A stretch of 64,000 nt of DNA from Paraburkholderia sp. IMGN_8 (GCF_038050405.1 NZ_CP150901.1:434001-498000); one strand, 5' to 3'. Numbered from the stretch's first letter, positions 35,828 to 47,298 are shown. A program made the numbers and translations. The notes: generated by a model from the letters alone, not told the origin.

Positions 35828-36976
35828 TCACTCGGTGCTGATAGTCGTCACAGGCTTCCATTTGGCGCCTTTCACCTGATAGAGCGTCGACGTCGGGTGT
35901 TTCAGGTCACCGTACGAATCGAATTCAATCTTTCCTGTGATGCCGTCGTACTGCATAGTTCGCAACGCGGCCATGAATACCTCAGGTTTTGCGGAATTTG
36001 TCTGTTTCATTGCGTTGATAGCCACCCACGCACAGTCATAGGCGAATGGCGCGTAAGTCAGTGTATCCACGCCAAATCTCTTTTTGAATTTTTCCGCGAA
36101 CGCCTTGCCTTGAGGAAGGGACTCGACAGGCCGTCCGTACTCCCACGCCATTGCGCCCTCGGCAGCACTGCCCGCAACGCCGAGGAAGATGCTGTCGGCA
36201 ATACCCCCGCTTCCTACGAACTGCGTCTTCATGCCGAGTTGGCTCATCCGCTTGGTCAGGAGCGCGGCCTGGTTATCAAGGCCGGCAAAGTACAGCAGGT
36301 CCGCGTTCGCCGCCTTGATATTAGTGAGCTGCGCATTGAATTCGACGGCCTTGTCGTTGGTGTATTCCGAGGCGACGATATGGCCGCCGGCGACGACGAC
36401 AGCCTTCTTGAATTCCTCCACGGCTCCCTGGCCGAATGCCGTGCGGTCGTCCATCACTGCAATGCGCTGCGCCTTGGTGACCATTACCGCGTACTTTCCT
36501 GCATTGCCGGAGTTCTGTGCGTCGGTGGCGATAATACGAAAGACGTTCTTCAGCCCTTGCCTGGTTATGGCCGGGTTCGTGGCAGCGGGGTCTATCAACG
36601 GAATGCCAGCCTTGGCAAATATCGGCGACGAGGGCAACGCGACTCCAGAGTTGTAGTAGCCCACCACGGCTACCACTCCGTCGTCGACGAGTTTCTGGGC
36701 TACTTGCACACCAATTCGCGGGTCGCCCTGATCATCGACGGAGTCCAGCTCGAAGCGCACCTCCTGCCCGCCCAGCTTCGTATGCTGGGCGTTGGCTTCT
36801 TCGAGAGCGAGGCGAACACCGTTCTCGATGTCCTTTCCGTTGGCGGCTCCGGCGCCGGTCAGCGGAGCCGACACACCGATCTTGACGACCTGCTGTGCAA
36901 ACGATTGGCTGCTTGCAAGCGACATGGCGACGGCAGCCAGCCCGGCGGCAAAATATTTTCTTGAAGTGTTGAGCAT
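35828..36976 (-). CDS. livJ: branched-chain amino acid-type ABC transporter substrate-binding protein
   Basis: A 382-residue periplasmic Leu/Ile/Val-binding-type protein. The ATG at 36976 has a GGGAGTG site and opens a signal peptide (AAGLAAVAMSLASSQSFAQQ). The family opening VVKIGVSAPLTGAGAANGKD follows. No permease or ATPase genes are adjacent, so it is an orphan binding protein that must use a transporter encoded elsewhere. The ligand is unknown; members also bind other amino acids and aromatic acids. The frame is open to 37144, but that upstream part has no start signal. Confidence 0.92.
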   Translation of the reverse strand: MLNTSRKYFAAGLAAVAMSLASSQSFAQQVVKIGVSAPLTGAGAANGKDIENGVRLALEEANAQHTKLGGQEVRFELDSVDDQGDPRIGVQVAQKLVDDGVVAVVGYYNSGVALPSSPIFAKAGIPLIDPAATNPAITRQGLKNVFRIIATDAQNSGNAGKYAVMVTKAQRIAVMDDRTAFGQGAVEEFKKAVVVAGGHIVASEYTNDKAVEFNAQLTNIKAANADLLYFAGLDNQAALLTKRMSQLGMKTQFVGSGGIADSIFLGVAGSAAEGAMAWEYGRPVESLPQGKAFAEKFKKRFGVDTLTYAPFAYDCAWVAINAMKQTNSAKPEVFMAALRTMQYDGITGKIEFDSYGDLKHPTSTLYQVKGAKWKPVTTISTE

Positions 36977-37131
36977 CGGTTCACTCCCAGATGTGACAAG
37001 AATCGGCGCGAGCAAGCAAGCACGCGCTGACAAAGCGATTCGATTGGTTATGTTTGGTGCATCCTGCAGCCAGGCAGCGTGCCCTGAATGCGCGACGTTC
37101 TCGCTCAAATCCATGACAGGCGAATTGGCAT

Positions 37132-37357
37132 TGCAGCGTAGCAAGCCAAATTGACCCTTCCAGCTACATTTCTGCGTACTTTCCCATACCTTTGGTAATG
37201 CAAGGCGCTCGTGTGGTGCCCGCCGAAAAAATCATCGAAGATGGGATGCTCGCGACGCCAGTAATGGCGCGGATTTGCGGCCGCAATGAGGGCGATAGCG
37301 GGACATCCCAAAGCCTCCGCCCACTGATCTGTGAGGCTGGCTTTATAGGGAATGTCC
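37132..37357. repeat. third copy of the repeat found at 34754-35062 (partial)
   Basis: TGCAGCGTAGCAAGCCAAATTG through TTTGGTAATGCAAGGC (37132-37206) matches the left arm of the element at 34.76 kb, and TTATAGGGAATGTCC recurs at 37343-37357. The intervening ~130 bases differ, and no clear right arm follows. A minus-strand frame crosses it, but its product is not recognisable. Probably another family member or a decayed copy. Confidence 0.5.
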
Positions 37358-37546
37358 CAAGGTTTGTTGTTATTCGACTAGGTAATTCGAATATCCCCGG
37401 TACAGCCGGCACGGGCGGTTGCCGTGCGCAGCCGTGACTTCGAGTACCGCTTCGCGGGATTGGATGCACATTGAATCGCAGCGTCTGCGCTGTCGCGCGT
37501 CGTCTTATCCCAGACCGTAAGCGCGAGTTTTGCCACGCCTAGCTTA

Positions 37547-38581
37547 TCAGGTCGGCCGGTGTGAGCCGCGCGTGCGCATTACGTCGGCACCGCGGCTGGT
37601 TGTACGCGTATCGACGGCGTCTGCGCCAACGCGATAGGGCAGGTCGTACGTCTCGCGGCTCGCTGCGCGCAGTGCGTCGATCATCAGGGCCGCGGCGGGG
37701 GAGAGCAGTTTCTCCGCCGGGGTGATGAGCCCAAAGTCGTCCATCCTGCAGTCCATCGGCAGAGGCAGGATCTCCACCATGCCGTGCGCCGCGTAATAAC
37801 GCGCAACATCTTCAGCGAGCACGGCGATCATGTCGCTCTTCTCGAGCGCCCGCGTAATGAAGAGCAGCGCCGCCGTCTCCACGACGTTCGAGGGCGGAGC
37901 GAGGCTTGCACGCTGGAACATGAGCTCGAAGCGATGCCGCAGCACGCTGCCGGCCGGTGGCACGACCCACGCGCCGCGCTGGACATCGGACAGCGCAACT
38001 GGCTCCCCGGTCAGCAACGGATGGCCTTGCCGAACCACTGCGCAGACGGGCTCGCCGGCCAGCGGTTCGTAGCGCAACTGGCGCTTGTCGTGCTCCGCCG
38101 ACAGACGTCCGATCACCACGTCGAGCTTATCTTGCGCCAGCCGCTCGAGCAGCACGTTACTGGTGTCGATTTCGACCGAGACACGCATGTTCGCATACAC
38201 GCGCTTGACTGCCGCGACAGCCGCCGGAAGCACGCGCACACCCGGCGAGGTGATGGCACCCACCGCAACGTGCCCCAGACGCCCGGCCTTCAATGCGGCC
38301 AGTTCGTCCTGTGCTTGTTCGAGACTGCCGAGCACGACGCGCGCATGGCGGATCAACGCATCGCCATAGAGAGTTGGCCGCACGCCACGCGGCATGCGCT
38401 CAAATAGAACTGCTCCGAGCATCTCCTCCAACTCGCGCAACAGTTTCGAGGCGGCGGGCTGGGTCATGTTCAAGGCCGCCGCCGCCCGGTGGATGTTGCC
38501 TTCTTCGGCCAGCGCAACCACGAGGAGTAACTGGCGGGTTTTCAGGCGGGTACGGACGTACCACGGGTTCGTATCCAGCAT
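37547..38581 (-). CDS. gbpR: LysR-family regulator, GbpR-like (sugar-responsive)
   Basis: A 344-residue LysR regulator with HTH LAEEGNIHRAAAALNMTQPA and LLRELEEMLGAVLFERMPRG. This subgroup includes GbpR/ChvE regulators that respond to L-arabinose, D-galactose or D-fucose. It is divergent from the dehydratase gene at 38699 across 117 bases, the classic LysR arrangement, and should control the arabinose genes. Many Burkholderia L-arabinose loci have such a gene at this place. Confidence 0.85.
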   Translation of the reverse strand: MLDTNPWYVRTRLKTRQLLLVVALAEEGNIHRAAAALNMTQPAASKLLRELEEMLGAVLFERMPRGVRPTLYGDALIRHARVVLGSLEQAQDELAALKAGRLGHVAVGAITSPGVRVLPAAVAAVKRVYANMRVSVEIDTSNVLLERLAQDKLDVVIGRLSAEHDKRQLRYEPLAGEPVCAVVRQGHPLLTGEPVALSDVQRGAWVVPPAGSVLRHRFELMFQRASLAPPSNVVETAALLFITRALEKSDMIAVLAEDVARYYAAHGMVEILPLPMDCRMDDFGLITPAEKLLSPAAALMIDALRAASRETYDLPYRVGADAVDTRTTSRGADVMRTRGSHRPT

Positions 38582-38698
38582 GATTTAGGTATTTACACTG
38601 ATATATGAATGGATATGTGAAGCGTCTAAATCTTCATTGGTAGGTTATCAGTTTGGTCCTTAAACTGCACGCAAATCTAGCCCACCCAAAGACGGACG
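38582..38698. promoter_or_regulatory. divergent promoter region between gbpR-like and arabinonate dehydratase genes
   Basis: A 117-base AT-rich gap in a GC-rich neighbourhood separates two divergent genes. It contains ATTTAGGTATTTACAC and TCTAAATC-type words that could form LysR (T-N11-A) half-sites; an exact operator could not be fixed by eye. Confidence 0.45.
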
Positions 38699-40450
38699 AT
38701 GTCGGCAACCAAACCCAAACTGCGCTCCCAACTGTGGTTCGGCACCACGGACAAAAACGGCTTCATGTACCGGAGCTGGATGAAGAATCAGGGCATTCCC
38801 GATCACGAATTCGACGGCCGGCCGATCATCGGCATCTGCAACACCTGGTCGGAGCTCACGCCCTGCAATGCGCATTTCCGCAAGCTCGCGGAGCACGTGA
38901 AGCGCGGCGTTTACGAGGCGGGCGGCTTCCCGGTCGAGTTTCCGGTGTTCTCGAACGGCGAATCGAACCTGCGTCCTTCGGCGATGCTCACGCGCAATCT
39001 CGCCTCGATGGATGTGGAAGAGGCGATTCGCGGCAACCCCATCGACGCCGTCGTGCTGCTGTGCGGCTGCGACAAGACCACGCCCGCGCTGCTTATGGGC
39101 GCGGCGAGCTGCGACGTGCCCGCCATCGTGGTGAGCGGCGGCCCAATGCTCAACGGCAAGCTCGAAGGAAAGGACATCGGCTCGGGCACGGCCGTGTGGA
39201 AGCTGCACGAGTCGCTCAAGGCGGGCGAGATCGACCTGCATCATTTCCTCTCGGCCGAAGCGGGCATGTCGCGCTCGGCGGGCACCTGCAACACCATGGG
39301 CACGGCCTCGACGATGGCGTGCATGGCCGAGGCGCTCGGCGTCTCGCTGCCGCACAACGCCGCGATTCCCGCCGTCGATGCGCGCCGCTACGTGCTCGCG
39401 CACATGTCGGGCGTCCGCATCGTGGAGATGGCGCTCGAGGACCTCACGCTCTCCAAGGTGCTCACGCGCGAAGCGTTCGAGAACGCGATCCGCACCAATG
39501 CCGCGATCGGTGGCTCGACCAATGCGGTGATCCACCTGAAGGCGATTGCGGGGCGCATCGGCGTGCCGCTCGAGCTCGAGGACTGGATGCGCATCGGCCG
39601 CAATACGCCGACCATCGTCGACCTGCAGCCCTCGGGCCGCTTCCTGATGGAAGAGTTCTATTACGCGGGCGGTCTGCCGGCAGTGCTGCGGCGTCTGGGC
39701 GAAGCGAACCTGCTGCCGCATCCCAATGCGCTCACGGTCAACGGCAAGTCGATCTGGGACAACATGCGCGAAGCGCCGAACTACAACGACGAAGTAATCC
39801 GGCCACTGGACAAGCCGCTGATCGAAGACGGCGGCATCTGCATCCTGCGCGGCAATCTGGCGCCGCGCGGCGCGGTGCTGAAACCGTCGGCGGCGACACC
39901 CGAGCTGCTCAAGCATCGCGGCCGCGCCGTGGTGTTCGAGAACTTCGATCACTACAAGGCGACCATCGGCGACGAATCGCTCGACGTCGACAAGGACTCG
40001 ATCCTCGTGATGAAGAACTGCGGCCCGCGCGGCTATCCGGGCATGGCCGAGGTCGGCAACATGGGCCTGCCGCCCAAGCTGCTGCGCCAGGGCGTGAAGG
40101 ACATGGTGCGCATTTCGGACGCGCGCATGAGCGGCACGGCCTACGGCACGGTGGTGCTGCACGTAGCGCCGGAAGCGGCGGCGGGCGGCCCGCTCGCGGC
40201 GGTGCGCAACGGCGACTGGATCGAGCTCGATTGCGAGGCGGGCCGGTTGCATCTCGACATCAGCGACGAGGAACTGCTGCGGCGTCTCTCCGACGTCGAT
40301 CCGGTGGCCGCGCCGGGCGTGGCGGAGCAGCAGGGCAAGGGCGGCTATGCGCGTCTCTATGTCGATCACGTGCTGCAGGCCGACGAAGGTTGTGACCTCG
40401 ATTTCCTCGTGGGCAAGCGCGGCGCCGCCGTGCCGCGCCACTCGCACTGA
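38699..40450 (+). CDS. araC: L-arabinonate dehydratase (IlvD/Edd family)
   Basis: A 583-residue [Fe-S] sugar-acid dehydratase that would convert L-arabinonate to L-2-keto-3-deoxyarabonate. Cluster cysteines are Cys56 (LTPCNAHF), Cys124 (LLCGCDKTTP) and Cys197 (AGTCNTMGTAS), and the catalytic Ser lies in SDARMSGTAYGTVVLH. Cysteine spacing equals that of the characterised Rhizobium enzyme. The neighbours (semialdehyde dehydrogenase, sugar dehydrogenase, AraFGH) fix the substrate better than sequence alone; D-fuconate or D-galactonate activity is possible too. The gene symbol follows the Azospirillum usage and is not the E. coli regulator. Confidence 0.88.
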   Translation: MSATKPKLRSQLWFGTTDKNGFMYRSWMKNQGIPDHEFDGRPIIGICNTWSELTPCNAHFRKLAEHVKRGVYEAGGFPVEFPVFSNGESNLRPSAMLTRNLASMDVEEAIRGNPIDAVVLLCGCDKTTPALLMGAASCDVPAIVVSGGPMLNGKLEGKDIGSGTAVWKLHESLKAGEIDLHHFLSAEAGMSRSAGTCNTMGTASTMACMAEALGVSLPHNAAIPAVDARRYVLAHMSGVRIVEMALEDLTLSKVLTREAFENAIRTNAAIGGSTNAVIHLKAIAGRIGVPLELEDWMRIGRNTPTIVDLQPSGRFLMEEFYYAGGLPAVLRRLGEANLLPHPNALTVNGKSIWDNMREAPNYNDEVIRPLDKPLIEDGGICILRGNLAPRGAVLKPSAATPELLKHRGRAVVFENFDHYKATIGDESLDVDKDSILVMKNCGPRGYPGMAEVGNMGLPPKLLRQGVKDMVRISDARMSGTAYGTVVLHVAPEAAAGGPLAAVRNGDWIELDCEAGRLHLDISDEELLRRLSDVDPVAAPGVAEQQGKGGYARLYVDHVLQADEGCDLDFLVGKRGAAVPRHSH

Positions 40451-40465
40451 TTGGGAGCACGAAGC

Positions 40466-42055
40466 ATGACAACGCAATTGACGGGCGAACTGCTGATCGC
40501 GGGCGCGGCGAGGCGCGGCGCGGGTGCGCCGTTCCAGGCGCTCGACGCCGCGACGAACGAGCCCATCGCGCAGCCGGTTTTCCATAGCGCCTTGACTGCC
40601 GATGTCGATGCGGCGTGCGAACTCGCGGACGAAGCGTTCGACCACTATCGCGCACTGCCCGCCGAAAAGCGCGCGCAATTCCTCGACGACTGCGCGGCGC
40701 GCATCGAAGCGTTGGGCGAGCCACTGATCGAACGCGCGATGGCCGAAAGCGGCCTGCCGCGTGCGCGCCTCGAAGGCGAGCGCGCGCGCACCGCGAATCA
40801 GCTGCGCATGTTCGCGGCGCTCGTTCGCTCCGGTGACGCACTCGACGCGCGCATCGAGCCCGCGCTGCCCGAGCGCCAGCCGCCGCGCACCGATCTGCGC
40901 TTCTGGCGCATCGGTGTGGGCCCCGTCGCGGTGTTCGGCGCGAGCAATTTCCCGCTGGCGTTTTCGGTGGCGGGCGGCGATACGGCCTCGGCGCTGGCGG
41001 CGGGCTGTCCCGTCGTCGTGAAGGCGCATCCGGCGCATCCGGGCACATCCGAGCTCGTCGGGCGCGCAATCCAGGAGGCCGTCGCGGCGGCCGGGTTGCC
41101 CGCGGGCGTCTTTGCACTTCTGTTCGACGCTGGCCACGAAGTCGGCAGTGCGCTCGTGCAGCATCCGGCGATCCGCGCGGTGGGCTTTACCGGTTCGCGC
41201 GCGGGCGGCCTCGCGCTCGTGAGGCTCACGGCGGCGCGTGCCGAACCGATTCCGGTCTACGCCGAAATGAGCAGCGTGAATCCGAACCTGCTGCTGCCGG
41301 GCGCGCTCGCCGCGCGCGGCGACGCGCTGGCACGCGAGTTCGTTGCGTCGGCGACGCTTGGCTGCGGCCAGTTCTGCACGAATCCGGGCTTGATGCTTGC
41401 CCTCGCGGGCGCCGAGTTCGACGCCTTCGCCGCCAACGCCGCGCGCGAATTCAGCGCCGCGCCTGCTGGCGTAATGCTCGCGGCAGGCATCCTGCGCGCA
41501 TACGAGCACGGCATCGAGCGTCTCATGCAGCATCCGCAAGTGATGACGCTCGCGCGCGGCGCGGCAGCGCCGGGACGCGCCCAAGCGACGCTCCTGCGCG
41601 TAAGCGCGAGCGACCTGCTCGCCGATCCCACGCTCGGCGAAGAGGTGTTCGGCCCGAGCAGCGTGCTCGTGGAATGCGCGAACGCGGTCGAGCTGCGCGC
41701 GGTACTGCGCAAAATCGAAGGCCAGCTGACGATCACGCTGCACATGGAGGCCGCCGACGCTGAACTCGTGCGCACGCTCTTGCCGCTCATCGAGCGCAAG
41801 GCGGGCCGCGTGCTCGCGAACGGCTTTCCGACCGGTGTCGAAGTGTGCGACGCGATGGTCCACGGCGGCCCATTTCCGGCGACCTCGGACGGCCACAGCA
41901 CGTCGGTCGGCACGGCCGCCATCGAGCGCTTCCTGCGCCCCGTGTGCTACCAGAATCTCGCCGACGGCTTGTTGCCCGACGCGCTGCGCGACGCCAATCC
42001 GCTGAACGTGCGGCGCCGTTTTGCAGGCAAACCGGAAACGCCGCGCGCGCCGTAA
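40466..42055 (+). CDS. alpha-ketoglutaric semialdehyde dehydrogenase
   Basis: A 529-residue aldehyde dehydrogenase of the ketoglutarate-semialdehyde type. The catalytic Cys is in [11 protein letters not shown], the Glu in [14 protein letters not shown], and the P-loop region is [20 protein letters not shown], all characteristic of this subgroup. It completes oxidative L-arabinose breakdown to alpha-ketoglutarate. The ATG at 40466 has GGGAG upstream and starts 15 bases after the dehydratase stop. Extremely high third-position GC leaves long open frames on both strands over this gene. Confidence 0.9.
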   Translation: MTTQLTGELLIAGAARRGAGAPFQALDAATNEPIAQPVFHSALTADVDAACELADEAFDHYRALPAEKRAQFLDDCAARIEALGEPLIERAMAESGLPRARLEGERARTANQLRMFAALVRSGDALDARIEPALPERQPPRTDLRFWRIGVGPVAVFGASNFPLAFSVAGGDTASALAAGCPVVVKAHPAHPGTSELVGRAIQEAVAAAGLPAGVFALLFDAGHEVGSALVQHPAIRAVGFTGSRAGGLALVRLTAARAEPIPVYAEMSSVNPNLLLPGALAARGDALAREFVASATLGCGQFCTNPGLMLALAGAEFDAFAANAAREFSAAPAGVMLAAGILRAYEHGIERLMQHPQVMTLARGAAAPGRAQATLLRVSASDLLADPTLGEEVFGPSSVLVECANAVELRAVLRKIEGQLTITLHMEAADAELVRTLLPLIERKAGRVLANGFPTGVEVCDAMVHGGPFPATSDGHSTSVGTAAIERFLRPVCYQNLADGLLPDALRDANPLNVRRRFAGKPETPRAP

Positions 42056-42151
42056 CGCGGCGCCGCGCAAGATCCGCGCGCAACGCGGACAGGTGACATG
42101 ACCCGCGTCACCCGCTGCCGCCAATGTATCCAGAGACGCGCGCCGAGCTGA

Positions 42152-43189
<1,038 letters not shown>

Positions 43190-43274
43190 ATCCTTAGTCT
43201 GCAAATCAATCGCCACAAATCACCGCAATACCCACGCAACGGTTGACCACAACCACACATCTCGGAGACAGAGT

Positions 43275-44279
43275 ATGACCAGCAAGATCCGCCGGCTGAC
43301 CCTTCGCGCAACCCTCGCGGCGATGTGCATCGCACCGCTCGGCATGAACCTCGCGGCGCGCGCCGAAGCGCCGCTCAAGATCGGATTTCTCGTGAAGATG
43401 CCGGAACAGGCATGGTTCATCAACGAACAGAAAGCGGCCACCGCACTGGGCCAGAAGGACGGCTTCTCGGTGGTCAACATCGGCACGCCTGACGGCGAAA
43501 AAGTGCTGGCGGCAATCGACAACCTCGGCGCACAAGGCGCCAAAGGCTTCGTGATCTGCGCGCCCGACGTGCGCCTCGGACCGGCAATTCAGGCGCGCGC
43601 GAAGCGCTACAACATGAAGTTCGTCACCGTCGACGATCAACTGGTCGACTCGACCGGCAAGCCGCTGCCGAACGTCCCGCACCTTGGCATGTCCGCGTTC
43701 AAGATCGGCAATCAGGTCGGCACGGCCATCTCCGATGAAATCAAGCGCCGCGGCTGGAAACCGGAAGAAGTCGGCGCGCTGCGCATCACGAACTACGAAC
43801 TGCCGACCGCGAAATTGCGCACCGACGGCGCCACGCAATCGCTGCTCGCCGGTGGCTTCAAGAAGGAAAACATCTTCGACGCGCCGCAAAAGACCACCGA
43901 CGACGAAGGCGGCTTCAACGCGTCGTCGCCGGTGCTTGCGCAGCATCCGAACATCAAGAAGTGGGTAGTCTTCGCGCTCAATGAGGAGAGCGTGCTGGGC
44001 GGCGTGCGCGCCACCGAGCAACTGCATATTCCGGCAGCGGATGTGATCGGCGTCGGCATCAACGGTGCGGGCGAGGCGTTCGCCGAATTCCAGAAGAAGG
44101 AACCGACGGGCTTCTACGGCACGATCGCCGTGAGCTCGACGATGCACGGCAAGGAGAGCACGGAGAACCTCGTCGGGTGGATCAAGGACGGCAAGCAGCC
44201 GCCCGCCGATACGCAGACCACCGGCAAGCTGATGGTGCGCGGCAACTGGCAGGACGTGCGCAAGGAACTTGGTATCTAA
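43275..44279 (+). CDS. araF: L-arabinose ABC transporter substrate-binding protein
   Basis: A 334-residue periplasmic binding protein with a signal peptide (residues 1-31, ending AARAEA). It follows the AraF pattern KIGFLVKMPEQAWFINEQKA, TPDGEKVLAAIDNLGAQGAK, and GVGINGAGEAFAEFQK. The ATG is preceded by GGAGACAGAGT. The araG and araH genes follow in order. Confidence 0.93.
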   Translation: MTSKIRRLTLRATLAAMCIAPLGMNLAARAEAPLKIGFLVKMPEQAWFINEQKAATALGQKDGFSVVNIGTPDGEKVLAAIDNLGAQGAKGFVICAPDVRLGPAIQARAKRYNMKFVTVDDQLVDSTGKPLPNVPHLGMSAFKIGNQVGTAISDEIKRRGWKPEEVGALRITNYELPTAKLRTDGATQSLLAGGFKKENIFDAPQKTTDDEGGFNASSPVLAQHPNIKKWVVFALNEESVLGGVRATEQLHIPAADVIGVGINGAGEAFAEFQKKEPTGFYGTIAVSSTMHGKESTENLVGWIKDGKQPPADTQTTGKLMVRGNWQDVRKELGI

Positions 44280-44398
44280 GCACGTCTGTATGAGCTGACA
44301 ACGTTCTGTGCGGGCCATGACCGTTACCTGATAGCGGTTTCTCAGGCGAGGTATTCGCCGTATGGCCCGCACGCGTGTCCATCTGCAAGAGGCATTCG

Positions 44399-45940
44399 AT
44401 GACGGTTTCAGAATACAACCAGGCGCGTGCACCCTTCGCGCCGGCGTCCGCCGATGCTCGGACGTATCTGCAGCTCGACGGCATTACCGTACGCTTTCCG
44501 GGCGTGTTGGCGCTCGATCAGGTGTCACTCGATGTGCGGCGCGGCGAAGTACATGGCCTGATGGGTGAAAACGGCGCCGGCAAATCGACGCTGCTTAAAG
44601 TGCTGTCCGGTGTGAATCAACCGGTGGCGGGCACCTTGTCGCTCGACGGCGTCGAGCAGCAGTTCGTTACCACCAAGGCGGCCATCGCGGCCGGCGTCGC
44701 GATCATCTATCAGGAACTGCATCTGGTGCCGGAACTGACGGTCGCGGAAAACCTGATGCTCGGCGCACTGCCCAATCGTTTCGGCGTGCTGGACGAAAAA
44801 ACGCTGGTTGCACGCGCCATTCGCGAACTCGAACGACTCGGCGAGAAGATCGATCCGGCGCAGCAGGTCAAGCATCTGTCCATCGGGCAGCGGCAGATGA
44901 TCGAAATCGGCAAGGCCCTGATGCGCGATGCGCGCGTGATTGCGTTCGACGAGCCGACCAGTTCGCTGTCGGCGCGCGAGACCACGCAACTGTTTCGCAT
45001 TATTCGCGCATTGAAGGCCGAGGGCCGCGCGATCATCTACGTGACGCACCGCATGGATGAAGTCTACGAGCTGTGCGATCGCGTGACGGTGTTTCGCGAT
45101 GGCCACCACATCGACACGTTCGAAGCGGGTGAAGGACTCGATCGCGACCGTCTGATCAGTAGCATGGTGGGCCGTTCGATTGAGGACGTGTACGGCTATC
45201 GTCCGCGTGCAACCGGCGACGTGCAGCTCGAAGTAAAAGAATTGATGGGACCGGGCCTGAGAGAACCCGCGTCGTTCTCCGCGCGCGCCGGCGAGATTGT
45301 CGGCTTCTTCGGACTCGTGGGCGCGGGCCGCTCCGAATTGATGAAGCTGATCTACGGCGCTGTGAAACCGACCGCCGGCGAGATCATGCTCAAAGGCAAG
45401 CGCATGCGTTTCGCCACGCCGCGCGACGCGGTGCGCGCGGGCGTCGCGTTGTGTCCTGAGGACCGCAAACAGGAAGGCATCGTGTCGATCGCCTCCGTTT
45501 CGGACAACCTCAACATCAGTTGCCGCCGCCACTTCAGCCGCTTCAACGTGCTCAACGGCCGCAAGGAAGCGCAGACCGCGAAAGAGTTCATCGGCAAGCT
45601 CGCGATCAAGACGCGCAACGGCGAGACGCCGATCGGCACCCTCTCCGGCGGCAATCAGCAGAAGGTGATCCTGTCACGTTGGCTTGCTGAAGACATCGAC
45701 GTGTTCCTGATGGACGAGCCCACACGCGGTATCGACGTCGGCGCGCGCAGCGAGATTTACGGCCTGCTATATGGGCTTGCCGAAGCGGGCCGCACGGTGA
45801 TCGTCGTGTCGAGCGATCTGGCTGAAGTGATCGGCGTAGCGGATCGCGTGATCGTGATGAAGGAAGGCCGCATTGTCGGCGATCTGCTGAAGGCGCAGGC
45901 CACGCCCGACGCATTGATCAAGCTCGCTCTGCCGCGCTAA
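44399..45940 (+). CDS. araG: L-arabinose ABC transporter ATPase
   Basis: A 513-residue double ATPase typical of sugar importers. The first domain has [17 protein letters not shown] and [16 protein letters not shown]; the second has a degenerate Walker A ([14 protein letters not shown]) and [16 protein letters not shown] with [15 protein letters not shown]. The ATG at 44399 follows AAGAGG. The first copy powers uptake; the second is partly regulatory in this family. Confidence 0.94.
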   Translation: MTVSEYNQARAPFAPASADARTYLQLDGITVRFPGVLALDQVSLDVRRGEVHGLMGENGAGKSTLLKVLSGVNQPVAGTLSLDGVEQQFVTTKAAIAAGVAIIYQELHLVPELTVAENLMLGALPNRFGVLDEKTLVARAIRELERLGEKIDPAQQVKHLSIGQRQMIEIGKALMRDARVIAFDEPTSSLSARETTQLFRIIRALKAEGRAIIYVTHRMDEVYELCDRVTVFRDGHHIDTFEAGEGLDRDRLISSMVGRSIEDVYGYRPRATGDVQLEVKELMGPGLREPASFSARAGEIVGFFGLVGAGRSELMKLIYGAVKPTAGEIMLKGKRMRFATPRDAVRAGVALCPEDRKQEGIVSIASVSDNLNISCRRHFSRFNVLNGRKEAQTAKEFIGKLAIKTRNGETPIGTLSGGNQQKVILSRWLAEDIDVFLMDEPTRGIDVGARSEIYGLLYGLAEAGRTVIVVSSDLAEVIGVADRVIVMKEGRIVGDLLKAQATPDALIKLALPR

Positions 45941-46017
45941 TGCGCTACGGTATTTCGCACCGCGTAACTGAATGGGAAGTTGGTTTTGTAAAAGGCCTCA
46001 TGAAGGAAATAGACAAC

Positions 46018-47028
46018 ATGCAAACGCAATCAAGTTCCTCCGATCCGGGCAGTTCGCCGGCCGTCTCCAACGGTATCAGCGCACGCGCCGCGCGCACCTG
46101 GGACGTCATCAACAAGTCCGGGATCGTGATGGTGTTCATCATCCTGTTTGCCGTTCTGTCGTTCACGGTGCCGGACTTCATCAGCTCGCGCAATATCCAG
46201 GGGCTTCTGCTGTCGGTCACGCTGATCGGCTCCATCTCCGTCACGATGATGTTCGTGCTGGCGCTCGGCGAAGTGGATCTGTCGGTCGCGTCGATCGTCG
46301 CTTTCGCGGGCGTGGTCGCCTCCACCCTGATCACCGCGACGCATAGCGTGCTGCTCGGCGTGGCAGCCGGTGTGCTCGCGGGCGGCGCGGTCGGGCTCGT
46401 GAACGGCGTACTGGTCGCGCGCTACAAGATTAACTCGCTGATCGTCACGCTCGCGATGATGGAAGTCGTGCGCGGCCTCGCGTTCATCACGTCGAACGGC
46501 GACGCGGTGATGATTTCCGAAGAGCGTTTCTTCGACCTCGGCGGCGGTTCGTTCCTCGGTGTCTCGTATCCGATCTGGAGCAACATCGTGGGCTTCGTGC
46601 TGTTCGGCTTTCTGCTGAAAAAGACAGTGTTCGGCAAGAACGTGCTGGCCGTCGGCGGCAACAGCGAAGCTGCTCTGCTCGCGGGCCTGCCGGTCACGCG
46701 GATCAAGATCACCGTGTTCGTGCTGCAGGGGCTCGTCACCGGTTTTGCCGGCGTCATGCTCGCCTCGCGGATGAGCCTCGGCGATCCGAAAACCTCGGTC
46801 GGTCTTGAACTCGGTGTGATCTCCGCCTGCGTGCTCGGCGGCGTCTCGCTGACGGGTGGCGTTGCAACGATTTCCGGCGTGCTGGTCGGCGTGCTGATCA
46901 TGGGTTCCGTGCAGGACGCAATGAGCCTGCTGAATGTGCCGACCTTTTACCAATACCTGATTCGCGGCGGCATCCTGCTGCTGGCGGTCCTGTTCGATCA
47001 GTTCCGTCGGAGCAAGCGAGCAGTCTGA
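46018..47028 (+). CDS. araH: L-arabinose ABC transporter permease
   Basis: A 336-residue membrane permease with about eight to ten helices and the sugar-permease block LALGEVDLSVASIVAFAGVV, plus NVLAVGGNSEAALLAGLPV. The ATG at 46018 is chosen over 45940 and 46000 because AAGGAAA is correctly placed. It is the last gene of araFGH; two hairpins follow before the next transporter. Confidence 0.93.
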   Translation: MQTQSSSSDPGSSPAVSNGISARAARTWDVINKSGIVMVFIILFAVLSFTVPDFISSRNIQGLLLSVTLIGSISVTMMFVLALGEVDLSVASIVAFAGVVASTLITATHSVLLGVAAGVLAGGAVGLVNGVLVARYKINSLIVTLAMMEVVRGLAFITSNGDAVMISEERFFDLGGGSFLGVSYPIWSNIVGFVLFGFLLKKTVFGKNVLAVGGNSEAALLAGLPVTRIKITVFVLQGLVTGFAGVMLASRMSLGDPKTSVGLELGVISACVLGGVSLTGGVATISGVLVGVLIMGSVQDAMSLLNVPTFYQYLIRGGILLLAVLFDQFRRSKRAV

Positions 47029-47157
47029 CCGGCGGGCTGGCAGCTGAACACGACGATCTTGCTCACGAAGCAGGTGGTTATACGAATAACAAGTGGCTTC
47101 CTGGAGGAGGAAATACAAGGATACAAACCCTTGCTCGATTCTAGTCTTGCAGAAAAC

Positions 47158-47178
47158 CGTCCTGCTTCAGGCAGGACG
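47158..47178. terminator. hairpin after araH
   Basis: CGTCCTGC (47158-47165) pairs perfectly with GCAGGACG (47171-47178) across a TTCAG loop. No T-run follows, so it is a weak terminator or an mRNA 3'-end stabiliser 130 bases after the araH stop. Confidence 0.5.
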
Positions 47179-47215
47179 CAAATCAGCCTTGAAGGGGCGC
47201 TGTCGGGAATAGTTT

Positions 47216-47229
47216 CACGCTAAAGCGTG
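47216..47229. other. short palindrome upstream of the second sugar transporter
   Basis: CACGCT-AA-AGCGTG is a perfect 14-base inverted repeat 70 bases before the ytfQ-like start codon. It is followed by GCGTTATCACGTG. It could be an operator for a LacI-type regulator or part of a second hairpin. Confidence 0.4.
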
Positions 47230-47298
47230 AGCGTTATCACGTGTGGTACGGCGCTACAAAGAAACTAACCAAAACCAAGCAAAAATCGGAGACACAAC

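Noticed and set aside
37105..37469. Minus-strand frames across the third repeat copy as a transposase fragment
   Set aside because: The translations share no transposase motif that I can recognise, and conservation with the other copy is confined to non-coding arm sequence.
38653..40395. 580-codon plus-strand frame overlapping the dehydratase gene
   Set aside because: Its translation is Arg/Gly/Ala-rich low complexity; the other frame encodes a complete IlvD/Edd protein with all its cysteines.
38660..42124. 1154-codon open frame on the minus strand
   Set aside because: It is antisense to three well-recognised sugar-catabolism genes and is rich in Arg/Ala/His repeats. It stays open only because third positions are almost all G or C.
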